Shown: one piece after another, positions 9,408-37,482 of the stretch
How positions within the stretch are numbered: the stretch's first letter is position 1
Layout: each line of letters starts with the position of its first letter
Assembly: GCF_932294415.1 (NCBI RefSeq)
Contig: NC_065536.1
Coordinates: 16,179,974 to 16,243,973 of the forward strand
Direction: 5' to 3'
DNA: 64,000 nt
Origin: Quercus robur
Taxonomy: Eukaryota; Streptophyta; Magnoliopsida; Fagales; Fagaceae
Notes under the pieces: model-generated
What the model was told of the DNA's origin: nothing
Databases searched by the model: none
Seen by the model: the letters and a program-made list of their open reading frames with translations, nothing else
Translations under genes and position numbers: made by a program

Positions 9408-11329
9408 TGTTGATGATCATTTTCGGAAACCCAATAGAAAGAAGAAGCCCAACAACATGGGCAGAAAAGAGTTAGTAAGTGGATAGAAAAAAAACCATTA
9501 AGTCCAAATGGCAGGAATAATGGATTGCAGGCCCATGAAATAAACAAATGGGCCTTGAGGAAATAAACGGGCCTAAAGGAGCCTGGAAAGAGAGAACAAG
9601 CAAACTCATGGGCAGTATATGATGTAGAAAAGTGAGAATGGGCCATAGTAGGCCCGAAGTAATGAAAATAAGGAAAGTAAGGGGTTGATGGAAAGTCCAT
9701 GAGCCTCAAGGATGAAGGATAAGGTAATTGGGCCAGGGAAGCCCAAAGGAGTTAGTAAAAGCCCATGAGAATGCAAAACTAGGAAAAGGGCCAAAAGGGC
9801 CCAAGGAAAGTAAATGGGCCAAGGATGCCCAACGTAAGCAAAATAGCCCAAATGACTATACTGAGTCATTGAGGGAAGAATAAGCAACAAGCCCAAAGAG
9901 GCCCAACATGCTTGGTTCAAATAACGCTACAGCAAGAATAGCAAAGCAGTACAGCAGGATACGCAAAGACTGCAGAAAAGAGCAAGAGAGTGGGCTCAAG
10001 GAGGAAAAGCCCATGACCAAGCAAAAGCCTAGCCCCGAAAGGAGCAGGCTTTAAAGAATGAGAGGCCAGAAAATGGTTCATGCCATAAGAAGCCAAGTAT
10101 GGGTGGCAGGTTGTGCAGACAAGTCTCTAGACCATGACGGACGCGTAAGTAGTAGGCAGATTTCGGATATACATGGAAGTGAAGCACGTGAAAGGCCCAG
10201 ACATCACCAGCCTATACCCAACCAATACAGGAGGTGGTGAGGTCATGGGTCAGAGGTAAGAGGGCATGGTTTGACGGTGGGGAGAGGGGAAAACCTATTT
10301 TGGGGTTCCTACTCTGGCTCTTTTGGGGGAAATGTTCTGCTGAGATGACATACCACCAAAGGAAGCAAGGACGAGCTGGGACCACTAGGTGCATGCCATG
10401 AGGGATAGGAAGAGAGAGAGAGAGCACTCACACTGTAGCACGGCAGGTAAACAAACAAAATAGCCTTCTTTGTTTGGTGTCACGGTTAGCACAGGTAAGT
10501 GGTGGTGGCTGAGCGACTGGTGAACCAGTAAGTGGTTGGCAAGGACACTCAGATCAGACAAAGGTTGTTAAAGGCTAAAATAGTAAAATCCAGTCATAGC
10601 GGGCACTATAAAAAGGGGCCTTGCCGTGCACAGCAGGAAGGGAGGACAATCACAATCACAAATACTGTAATAGCAACCTCTAGGAGAGAATCTCAACAAA
10701 GTGAGTAAACACTGAGAAAGAAAAGGAAAAAAAGAAGAAGAAAGAAATGAAAAACTAGGAAGGATAGAGAATAGGGAGTATAGAATGGCAGGCATGCACC
10801 AATAGGTTGATCTCTTCTCTCCCTTTAAAGCCTTGCTCTCTATCAAAAAAGACAGAGGATCCTCATTAAACATAAACCATTCAGGCCCATTCCCTCAAAG
10901 CAATTAATTTCTTTCCCCTGGGAGATTAGTCGCATTGAGGAAGTGGTTTATCTTCTTGGTTTCAGCTTCGCAGCATTACTTGGCATGGAAAACTGATTTT
11001 TTCCTCTTTAATTCAATAACCCCATTATCATTATTACTCATTTATTTCTCTACTTTCAGCCTACGGGGTGCCTCTTGTCGCTCCCTTTTATTCATTTTGT
11101 CTACTATTTCTTGTATTGTCTTTATTATATTTGTTTGCCATAACTTACCTACAACAGCTTTGCTTGCCATGGGTCTGTGATCAAAGCTTGGCAAACGGGG
11201 CATAGTTTGTGCACAAGCCGGATCAAAGTGAGTTGCAGTTGGACCGGTCCCGACTCTCTTACTCAGAACATTTGGGCCTAATACTGTAGGAGACAGCCCA
11301 GCCCAACATTGTAAAAAAGGCCCACTACA
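9408..11329 (+). mobile_element. Solo LTR, 1,922 bp, with 5-bp target duplication
   Basis: Begins TGTTGATGATC and ends CCCACTACA, giving canonical TG...CA ends. The repeat GATTG flanks it at 9403-9407 and 11330-11334. Inside are many gggcc/gcccaa motifs, a TATA-like actataaaaagg at about 10605 followed by an A-rich leader region, and T-rich sequence in the last third, the layout of a promoter-bearing LTR in plus orientation. No gag or pol lies beside it, so it is a recombined solo LTR. Its length fits Ty3/gypsy LTRs but superfamily is inferred. Confidence 0.8.
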
Positions 11330-11334
11330 GATTG

Positions 11335-13117
11335 AAATTTGTTTCTAATGCTCCTTACAAACAGTCCATACTCTATACGTCTTGAATAACCTAAAGACGA
11401 AGCAAATCTATCATTTATATAGAAAAAAAAAATACTAAACTTTAATAATATAACAAAAATGTAATTTTATCAATAACCTACCAGCATTATGATGAGAAGG
11501 TGACATAATTGTTAATGAAGAAACTCCTCTTCCTACTCAAATCTTTCCTCCCAAAGCACCATCAAACTGGAACGAATGAACTTAAGTGGACAAAAATGGA
11601 CGGAAGTGAACTAAAATGATACATAGATATCGCTCAACAGGAATGTGGGAATAATAAATATTATACTTCAGCTTGTTGAGATTACTAGTCGTAGGCCCAC
11701 GTAATATGTTTATTTTTTGTGCCGATTTTTTTAAAAAGTTTATCATTATTATTCTTTTGTTTAGTAAAAAGATTGGTGCTTCTTCCAACCACAACATCAA
11801 TATAAAGAACTTGCTTCATGTAGTTTTGTTTTGTCATATTAACTATTTTGAGTGCTTGCATAAACATATATATATACACACACACACACTAAATTGGTCT
11901 TCAAATTTAAATTATATTATTTCACTAAAATTGTGTAATTCACTTAAAAACTAAAATAATAATATCAGCTAAGGGAAGAAAAAAACATAAAGAAAGATAA
12001 TATTGAATTATTAAATTAAACAATTAAAAATAATAATATTACTTTTTGTCATCTTGGAATGAAGTGGACCAAAATGGGCAAGAAGGATCGAAATGGACAC
12101 CTTTTTTTTTAGAAGAAAAAAAAAGGTGATTAAAATGGACCGAAGTTGAATAAAATGGGCCAAAGTGGACCAAAATGAATGAAATGGACCGAATTTGACC
12201 CAATTGGACTGAATAAACCGAAGAGGGCCGAAGTGGACCTAGTTGGACCGAATGGACTGAAGTGGACTAATAAGTACGAAAATGGACTGAAGTGCACTAA
12301 ATGAACCAAATTAGACCAAAATGACCGTAGTGGATCATATTTGAAGGCAAGTATCAGTAACAATCCTAGATATTAATTTAGTTACAGGCATATTACATGT
12401 GTTGATGATGTGCACATAATATTTTTTTTTAAAGTGATAGAAATTTATTTATGGATTGTAAAAAGGATTATCAGGCGTACAATAAAGATAAATATATTTT
12501 AAAAATTAGGAACGTAATTTTTCATATTTTTAGTTGTCATTACAAAGCATTGAAAGTACTACAATGTTTCCCATTAAAGCTTTGCCTTGCATGCAATTTT
12601 TTTTTGTCTGGAGTATGCCAACAGCTTCATGGCCAAGTCATTAATTCTAGTAAAATGGAGTTATGTGGGTTCATATATCAGCATATTTTAAGCACCCCAT
12701 ATATCAGCATATTTCAAGCACCCGATATAGGCCGAGTAACCATTTATAGCCTATTTTTCATTCTCCTCGCTGGTTTTTGCGGCCATACACGTTGCGAAAG
12801 TGAGAAGCAATAAATTGAGTAAAAGTAACGAAGAAAAAGGAAAGTGTGAAAGAAGTTATTTCTAAATTAAAGTAGATGGATGTATAAAGGAAAAATATAT
12901 GTAAAGTTAAAACTATCCAATATATTATTATGGAAAAAAAAAAGTTCAAGATGAATGGGTAAAGTTAATTGGTCAATATATTTAATATTATAAAAAAAAA
13001 TTAGAGGAACAAATCAATAAAAAAAATGGTGACATAGTTGATGTTGCTCAATAAGAGTATTAATATTAAATGCTACCATTTGACTTTAAGATATTATATA
13101 AATATAGATAATATTGG
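11335..13117. other. Intergenic DNA with decamer repeat loci 3 and 4
   Basis: Degenerate TGGAC-type decamers occur at about 11575-11620 and, much more extensively, at 12060-12345 (tggaccgaa, tggactgaa, tgggccaaag and similar). The remainder is AT-rich. A local direct repeat of tatatcagcatatttcaagcaccc occurs around 12675-12725. No gene is recognised. Confidence 0.5.
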
Positions 13118-13126
13118 CATACTTTG

Positions 13127-13329
13127 AAGAAATTATAAGATCCCCATGGTGGACAAGTGTTGTGGTCCACCATTCCACTAAAAATCTTCTACTTGTTTAA
13201 AATTGCTGAGTTAAAATTTTTTTTTTAAACAAAAACTAATTATTAACTCAACAATTTTAAACAAATGGGAATCTTTTAGTGGAATGGTAAACAAGTGACG
13301 TGGTTCACTAGAAAACTATATAATTTCTC
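13127..13329. mobile_element. Mutator-like MITE, 203 bp
   Basis: Near-palindromic element. The left end aagaaattataagatcc pairs with the right end tataatttctc. Longer inverted arms contain accattccactaaaa/ttttagtggaatggt and tgtttaaaattg-tgagtta/taactca-caattttaaaca. The 9-bp repeat CATACTTTG flanks it at 13118-13126 and 13330-13338, as expected for a Mutator-type target duplication. No coding capacity. Confidence 0.75.
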
Positions 13330-13389
13330 CATACTTTGGGCCCTAGCAAGCACCTAAATTACACTTTATCAAAATTTCTAACGATAAAC

Positions 13390-14402
13390 TAGGGATGGCA
13401 ATTTAGATCCGACCTGCGGATACTCGGCCCGGCCCGACCCAAATGGGCCGGATTTTACCCAGCCCGATAAAGAATAGGGTTGGGTCTGGGTTTTAAAAAA
13501 AAAACCAAAGCAGGTCCGAGTTTTATCAAAAAAACCCGAAACCCGACCTGGATAAGACCCGATTATATATATAATTACTAAATTACCCTCACATATATAT
13601 AGTTAAAAACCCTAAACTTTTCTACTCTCCTCATTTCAGGCTTTCAACTCACACCTCCGCCTCTCCCTCTTCATCTCTCAACTCTCTCACACACACGGCC
13701 ACAAGCCCACAACACACACGGCCACAAGCAAACTGAGTCCTCTGCCCCTCTCATCTTCCTCACGTCGTCGCCACACAGGCTTTACTCCACGCCGCCGCCA
13801 CACAGGCTCTCTACTCTCTCAACTCCATTTCGTCCTCGTCGTCGCCGATCTCGCACTGTCACAGACAGCACAGTCCTCTGCCCCTCTCATCTTCCTCGCC
13901 CATGGCCATAAGCGTGACATGGCCTCACTCCACCTCATTCTCCATTTTTTTTTTCCTAGGTTCAGTTCGCCTCAATCATGTGAGTTTGTGTTTGTGTTTA
14001 TGATTTTTGAAAGGGAAAAATGAAAATCATAGACTTGAAATTTGTGTTTGGTTTGTGATTTTGAAAGGGAAAATCGTAGATCTGAAATCTGTGTTTGTGA
14101 TTTCTGTGTTTATGTTTGGATTTGTGTTTGTGTTTGTAATTTTGGGCTGAAAAATCATAAATCAAAATTTTTGTTTCTGATTTTCTCTCTCAAAAAAAAT
14201 TTTGTTTTTGATTTTGGGTTGGACTGGTCATGAGGGACGAGGCCCGCGGGGCCTATGGGGCCCGTGGGGGCGGGTCCAGGTCCCGGAAAAAAAATCCGTT
14301 TAGTAAACGAGCCTGGGCCGGGTCCAGGCCACGGGCCAGGGCCCGCAGGTCAGGTCCAGGTATGAAAAAACCCGGCCCGAACCTGACCCGTTGCCATTCC
14401 TA
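13390..14402. mobile_element. Non-autonomous hAT-type element, 1,013 bp
   Basis: Terminal inverted repeats TAGGGATGGCAA and TTGCCATTCCTA match at 11 of 12 positions. They are flanked by an 8-bp duplication with one mismatch (CGATAAAC at 13382-13389, CTATAAAC at 14403-14410), the hAT target size. Subterminal regions are packed with GC-rich words (cccggcccgaccc on the left, gggccgggtccagg on the right), a typical hAT transposase-binding arrangement. The middle has a CT-rich stretch and a gtttgtgattt-type tract. No transposase frame is present. Confidence 0.75.
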
Positions 14403-14410
14403 CTATAAAC

Positions 14411-15230
14411 GAGGAACACATTGAACCCTTTGAAATCACTCACCGGCCATTCTCTTTTTTCTTATTTTGGGCTGGCTCTGCGGTCATTCAAAATTTTTAA
14501 GTGCGTGGATGATTTTAGTAGATGGGTAGTCAGCAATGATAATGCAAGTATAGTGTCATTATCTTGTAGTTTCCGGTTCATATCATACAGACCAAAAAGA
14601 AACAAGATCCTGGTAACACCTTTAAATTTGTAATATTAAATTTGAACAACGAAATTGATCAATTACAAATTCCTGAAGTTTGACATTATGCAAGATTTTC
14701 ATTGTAAAATGGCAGATTTGGGTATGGCATTGTTGGTAGTTATGGTGTTTGTCTTTCTATGTAGCTAGTCAACAATGTCACCATGTTTTCCTACTCAAAT
14801 TTAGCATAATTTGATTGCCAGATAATAGAAAACAATTGGTAAGTTTCAAATTATAATTAGAAAAATGGCCAAAGGAAACCTGACATTAAGGGGGCATCAA
14901 AATGGAACAGTTTGTAACAGCAGAATGTAATTTTACTTTCATTATGACAATGTGCCTTTTGTCTTACAAAAGGTATGAACACATATATTACACAGTTCCA
15001 GTTCTTGTTGGAACAAACGATGTACACCAAGCTGTACAAAAAGAGCTGCTGCAGTCTTTTTGGCTGCAGCAGAAATACATACAGAACTTTAACACAAATT
15101 ACAAACCTACAAGCCTTCTAATCAAATGTTCCTTTTCTTTTCTGTGTTTTTCCTTTTAAATTTTCATATACTACTCTCATGGCAAAGAAGTAAAATGTCT
15201 CCTTATTCACATTTGAGAAAATGAAACAAT
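14411..15230. other. Downstream flank of EDR1, probably including its 3' UTR
   Basis: The part adjoining 15231 should carry the EDR1 3' untranslated region. A hairpin gctgctgcag-tctttttgg-ctgcagcag lies near 15045-15070. No other gene is recognised. Confidence 0.4.
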
Positions 15231-31736
<16,506 letters not shown>

Positions 31737-31965
31737 CTCTCTCTCACACACAGTAAAATTTTCCCACGCTTTCCCTCGCTTTCTCGTTCTTTCTCTCTCA
31801 CTCTCTCTCTGTATTTACTTTCTCACTGTTTCAATGTTTTTTACTTCTCTCTCTCTCTCTCTAATTTTTCCCTCACTTTTCTTTGGTTTTTTTGGGAGTC
31901 AAGGCCCTCGAGAGAGAGGAAAGTGTTATAGGAGGGAAAACTTAGCGCAGTGGTATTATATATCG
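31737..31965 (-). promoter_or_regulatory. EDR1 core promoter and GA-rich leader
   Basis: On the minus strand a TATA-like atatataata (31954-31963) lies about 220 bases before the EDR1 start codon. The presumed 5' leader between about 31740 and 31925 is a GA-repeat tract (CT on the plus strand), as is common in plant leaders. No transcription start can be fixed from sequence. Confidence 0.5.
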
Positions 31966-32117
31966 GGCGGTAACTAAAGGGTCACGTTCTTTCTCTAATT
32001 TACGAAAATGCCATTCTCGCTTTCACTATTCACATACGCGTGGGGTCGACAGAGAATAAAAAGTTAAATGCGCCAATCAGAATGCCACAGCTTCGTGTAC
32101 GGGAAAGAACCGGATTG

Positions 32118-32147
32118 GATGACGTGGAGGTGTTTGTCCACGTCATC
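32118..32147. promoter_or_regulatory. Mirrored pair of TGACGTGG (bZIP-type) sites upstream of EDR1
   Basis: GATGACGTGGA at 32118-32128 and its exact reverse complement TCCACGTCATC at 32137-32147 are separated by 8 bases, about 385-410 bases upstream of the EDR1 start. Each arm holds TGACGTGG, which combines the TGACG core bound by TGA-type bZIPs with the ACGTGG core of G-box bZIPs. Regulation of EDR1 through it is inference. Confidence 0.55.
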
Positions 32148-32149
32148 AA

Positions 32150-34880
32150 GGTAATTTTTATACATTTTTAGTCTTTGACTTAGACCAACCAATTTTACTA
32201 ACAAAAATTTTCATTAACTTTATCTACAATTGCTAAGTAATAGTAATAAATATTATTTTAATAATAAGTTCATTTGAAAATGATAATACCTTCATTATAA
32301 ATTACAAGCTACAATTTCCTTTTATTAAATTATATTTGTGACATTACGATTGTGCGTGTTAATCGAGGTTTCAACATGAAAAACACGTGTAATGATACTT
32401 GAGATTTTAAACTTTGAGTTGTTTGCTCAAGTTATACCTGGATTTGTTAGTTGACGTGTGTGTCAGCGTGTGATTAAAACCGAGCTTTAAGTGTTTCATT
32501 ATGAGTAAAGTAATTAATAATGGTGAATAACTATAAACTCACCCAAATTAAGTTAGTTTAATCATTTCATTTTTTGTCAAATTAAGTTGGTTCATAAGTT
32601 CGTGAGGTTTTTTCATTGTGTTGTCGTTAAACTATTAACTTTAGATTTATCATAATGCCCACTAGTTGAAGTTATTGAAACTTTGGTGGAATAGAGATTA
32701 AGTTCTGGCTAAACTTAATTGAGGGAGTGTCTATAATATCCCTATCTCCCAGCCTTCCATTTCTTGTCTAGAACTTTCAAAGTATTGGCTTTCTAACAAG
32801 TAGGTATAGTTATGGTCAAATCCAAACATGGTCTTTTGCATACTGAATTACTGAGATAGCCCCTACCTATTCTTTACGTAACAACAAAAAATATAACATC
32901 ACCCAAGCACGTTAAAATTTGCAGTGTAGTAAGGGAGCAAAAGGATGTGGAAAGGTGCGACTATAAAATTTAAAAATTTAAAAGTTTGACTGCTACTATA
33001 TTTTCACATTACTTTTATAACAAATCATAGATGATTATTTGTTATTGATTCTAATTTGATCTTATTATTAAAATTACATTTTTGTCTACTAATAACAACT
33101 CATAAAAACTTACCACTTAAAATTTATTGTAAAAGTATTATGAAAATATTGTGAATATAATATTTATCTAAAATTTACAAACTCATTTTTTTCTCTCTCT
33201 TATATTAGGAGGCAGGGATTTGAAGCTCACATCTTATCTAGGAGAACAAAACTTTATAATTTTTGTTTGATAGTTTGGATGGATTCTATTCCATCATACA
33301 TTTCTTTTTTTGTCACTTCTAATCTTTCAGTTATTTGAATAAAATTTCCAGTATTGATTCTTAAAAAATAAAAAATAAATTCTAACTTTATTATGACAGT
33401 CAAATTACTTGTCAATAGTCCTTTTTTTTGGAGTCTAAAGTTACTTATCCAAACTCTATGGTTACTTTCTACCTTTTACCGTAAATAAAAAAGTAATAAA
33501 TAATAAAGACCAACTCTATGATTATTATTATATTTTTTTGAGGTGGAACAATATGATTTTTGCTCTATGATTACTTACTAGTTACTACAACTTAGGAATA
33601 TCACCTCAGATGCTAACATCAAGCCTTAGTTGTTAATAATTAAACTTGAGACTAATCTTTTTTAAATAGGTGGCTAGGCTAATTAATCAATCAAGACAGT
33701 GTCTATACCAACCACTTTCATTTAAATAAGTTAATTATCAATGAGTGATTTACTTTGTTCTCTCTCTCTCTCTTTTCTTTTTTTTTCTTTTTTTTTTTTT
33801 GGTATTACCATTCGACCCGGTTTAATCTAATCCAAATTCCAAAATGGTCACATTCAAAAGAAAACTCAATTAACAATGGGTTTAAAAGGTACAAAAACTG
33901 ATTACATCAAGTCAGGTTGTCAGGTTTCCATCAAATAAATCTGTTAAACCCAACTCATCTAATTATATTTTCTAAGTAGATGTCTTATACTTGTCAGCAT
34001 GTATGTGTCACTGTCAGTAAGAAAATTATGAGAAGAAAAAGTTTAGGAACACAAATTGTTTACAATTTTTTGCAAGGCATGGCAGAGCGTGATTAGTGAA
34101 TAAAAAAATTGTGGGTTCATATTTAAGTAATGGTTAATTGCTCATAGTTTATCACATTAAAATTGTAACAAAGTAATTGTGAAATAATTTGTGGCCCTAA
34201 GACTATTCTCACGAGATTTGTAAAATTATTTGATAATTTGTTTTTCTTTTTCTTTTTCTAACCTCATGGCTTGGCTGAGAACCTACCCCGCATCCACCCA
34301 AAGTAAATGGTTTTCACCCAATCTAGTGGTTGATAGCAGGTTCAAAAATTGTTATCTGACATAATCGAGTCAAGTGACAAGCTCACCCCAAACTCGAGCT
34401 TTACTAACCCTTGAACAACCATAGTACATATATGTATTAAAAGCAAAAACTGAGATAAAATCTAATTAATTAGAATCTAAAATAGATTTCAGTTGTAGTC
34501 TAATTTTGTATTATGTCTCATCTAAAATTTTTAATTTTTGTGTTAAGTAAATTAATTTAGTACAAAATACAACGAATCCAATAAGTGGAGTAGCCACTTA
34601 AAGGCCGAGGAATTTTTGAAAAAAATTAAAATTTATTTTTTGGAAATATCCTATATAGTTTGAAAATTATTAAGTAACCTTATCATTTTGGTCCCCTATA
34701 CTTGAAAATATACATATATATTTAAGAAAGTCTAAAAATAAACATAATTTTTATTTAAATAAAATAGAAGCAATTTTTTTTTCTTCATTCCAATATATTT
34801 AGGGCTTATTTGTACATAGCAGCAGAAAAATTGAAAAGTTAGAAACTTTGTTGATGTGCTGCACCACCAAGTCTCCACAC
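32150..34880. other. AT-rich intergenic DNA with a second MITE of the intron 9 family
   Basis: About 32991-33160 is an AT-decayed inverted-repeat element matching the MITE at 18401-18580 (tgctactatat start, acaaatcatag, ttattgattctaa, aatttattgtaaaagtattatgaaaatattgtg). A CT/T-rich tract lies at 33758-33805. No gene is recognised. Confidence 0.5.
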
Positions 34881-34884
34881 AAGT

Positions 34885-35493
34885 CTCTCTCTGAGTCTCT
34901 GTGTGTGTTTGCCTCTTTTTTTTTTTTTTTTTTTTTGTACACAGGTCATAGGTGAAAGATTGAGAGGCTGTTTGGCCAACCAAATTTGATAACTCAATTC
35001 TCAGTTTCCATAACTCATAACTCAAAAATAGTGGGACCCATAGCAAAAAAGTTGTTTGACCAAACGATAACTCTGTTTCCATAACTCTGTTTTCATCACT
35101 CAATTCTCTGATTTTTGAGTTATGAGTTATGGAAACTGAAAACAACCAAAGACTGTTTTCAGTTTCCATAACTCATAACTCAATGACATTTTCGTAAATA
35201 AACACACATGGAGGGACCCACAACCGCAACTTTTGACCACCTTTTGACTTTTTTTTTTTTTTTTTTTTTCACTTGTTCGGTCTTCAATTCTGGGTTTTTT
35301 ATTTTTTTATTTATTTTTTTTTTAGCTTTGGTGAGTTTGGGTACTAAAAAAAATAAAAAAAAAAAAAGAAGAAGAAGAGAAAAAGCTACACCGGCTGACA
35401 GGTATGGGCCCACAAACAGGCTCTCTCTCTCTCTCTGTGTGTGTGTTTGCCTCATCTTTTTTTTTTGTACACAAGTCACAGGTAAAAGATTAA
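34885..35493. repeat. Direct repeats flanking a foldback segment
   Basis: About 34885-34962 and 35421-35492 are diverged direct copies (ctctgtgtgtgtttgcctc, T run, gtacacaggtca-aggt-aaagatt). Between them, cagtttccataactcataac at about 34999 pairs with its reverse complement at about 35112-35139 and recurs in direct orientation at 35160-35182. The gaggctgtttggccaacc start at about 34963 resembles PIF/Harbinger-type ends, but a matching right end is not clear. Confidence 0.5.
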
Positions 35494-37030
35494 AGCTTTT
35501 GTTTGTACCGTGGGCCCCTCATCCTTATCCCCAGGTCCCCTAACTGCGCAGCAATGCTCTCTATCTATGCCCCATAGTTGACCGACTCTATCTATACCCT
35601 GATACCCATTGTTTTTAACTCTTTCCAAGTACAATTTGCTTTGTTTTGATTTTTTTTTTTTAAATTTACTTTTCATTGCTTTCTTTTTTATTTTTCTTAT
35701 AATATATTATTTATTATTATAATAATCAATATATTATACACAGTATATACTACTATATTAGCATATATTTAGTTGTTGTTTATTATATATATTTTTTTAT
35801 GAATTGACCTTTGAATGAATGTTTGTCTTTTATTTAACAATCGTTGGACTATTAGTAATTTTTTAGTATATTTTTTAAAATCTCAGTCATTTCATTTAAT
35901 GGGTGATAATTTAATTTGTTAAATCTAGGTTCATGGGCTACTTTAGGACTATTGACTCAATTGTAAAAAAAAATGAAAACGATAATTTAGAAAATAGTAC
36001 ACTTTTAGGTTCTAATGTTGAAGCGTCAACTTCTAATGAGTCAGAAAATAGTAATATATTTTTGTTTATAGTACATATTGAGTTATGAAGTATTGTACAT
36101 TATTATTTTATATTTTATACACACAAAAAAAAAAAATTTATATATAGCCCTCCCAAAGATAAATTCCTGGCTCTGCCACTGAATCCAATATAAATGATCT
36201 TGTCTAGTTAAAAATAATTCGAATTTATCAACTTTTTACATAATATTATGAACAATCGTTATTTATTAGGTAATTAGAAACCTTTATATATATATATATA
36301 TATATAGTGTACTTGTATTTTTTTTTTAAATTATACCTGTGCATATTCACTCAACTAATTAGCAGATAGGCTAGTATAAATAATTGAATCCAAAGTTGTT
36401 TCACCAATTTTTTTTTTTTTTTGATGGTGTTGTTGTTTCACCATGTTAAAGCAAGGTTGACAAGTTCACCAAATTATATTCCCTCTCGTATCTTCCTTAT
36501 CAGGGTATACGGTGCGGACTTTTCTTCTTCTTTTTTAATATATAGGAGGAAATGAAGGTTTTATAAGAGTGAGCCCCAAATCCAACCGAAATGAATAATC
36601 AACCAAGGTACTTAATAAATAATAATCAATATAGACTTTATCGTTAATTCACAACTAACTGGATAAGTTTACGTTTATAATCATTGGGGTTTTTTTTTTT
36701 TTTTTCACATGTTTTAGAATTCCACACGCTTTTGACAATAAAGTAGGATTTTTCACTTTTCACTTGTCCAATGAATTGGACGAAAGTAAAGCATTTGGCC
36801 TTTGATTTTGTCACGCATGAATAACGAGTTATTCTTATGATTTTTGACATCATAGATTATACATGTTAATCAAAGTTTTGGCTTGACAAACACGTATAAT
36901 AGTGATCAATTTTTGAGTTTAGGATAAGTTTACTCGAGTTACACTCAGCTTAATTAGTTAAAATGCTCTTGTATAGCTAAAATTGATCGAAATATCGAAT
37001 TCAAAGTTGATATATATATATATATATATA
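35494..37030. other. AT-rich intergenic DNA with one short poly-T insertion
   Basis: GTTGTTTCACCA at 36395-36406 is repeated at 36432-36443 around a T run plus gatggtgtt, the same form as the tail-only LINE insertions but with a different adapter sequence. A TA microsatellite lies at 36285-36306. No gene is seen. Confidence 0.45.
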
Positions 37031-37482
37031 TGGACAAAATGGGCTTCTGCCCTTTTCCACAAAACTAATTAGCCTTTTGCCCTTCTTTTCAAACTAAATA
37101 GGGAAATGCCCCTCTTTTGAAACTCGACTTTTTCAAAATCGAGTTAAACCCTATAGTGACGTTTTTAAGGACCTATAGTGACGTTTTTAAAGACCTATAG
37201 TGGCGTTTCGTAACTTGATATCCATGAAATCGAGTTATAGGCAATTTTATTGCCTATAACTCGATTTCATGGATATCAAGTTATAAAACGTCACTATAGG
37301 TTCTTAAAACGTCACTATAGGTCCTTAAAAACGTCACTATAGGGCTTTAGAATTTTTTTTTTTTTTTAACTCGATTTTGAGAAAGTCGAGTTTCAAAAGA
37401 GGGGCATTTCCCTATTTAGTTTGGAAAGAAGGGCAAAAGGCTAATTAGTTTTGTGGAAAAGGGCAGAAGCCCATTTTGTCCA
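37031..37482. mobile_element. Near-perfect foldback element, 452 bp, in a TA microsatellite
   Basis: The whole element is an inverted repeat. The left arm starts tggacaaaatgggcttctgc and the right arm ends gcagaagcccattttgtcca. The centre is at about 37250 (aggcaa-tttta-ttgcct), so there is almost no loop. The arms hold short direct repeats of cctatagtgacgtttttaa. It sits between two TA runs, so the target duplication cannot be measured. No coding capacity. Confidence 0.8.

Noticed and set aside
9341-10873. Frames of 70-120 codons on the minus strand
   Set aside because: They cover the non-coding 1.9-kb solo LTR and have no conserved motif.
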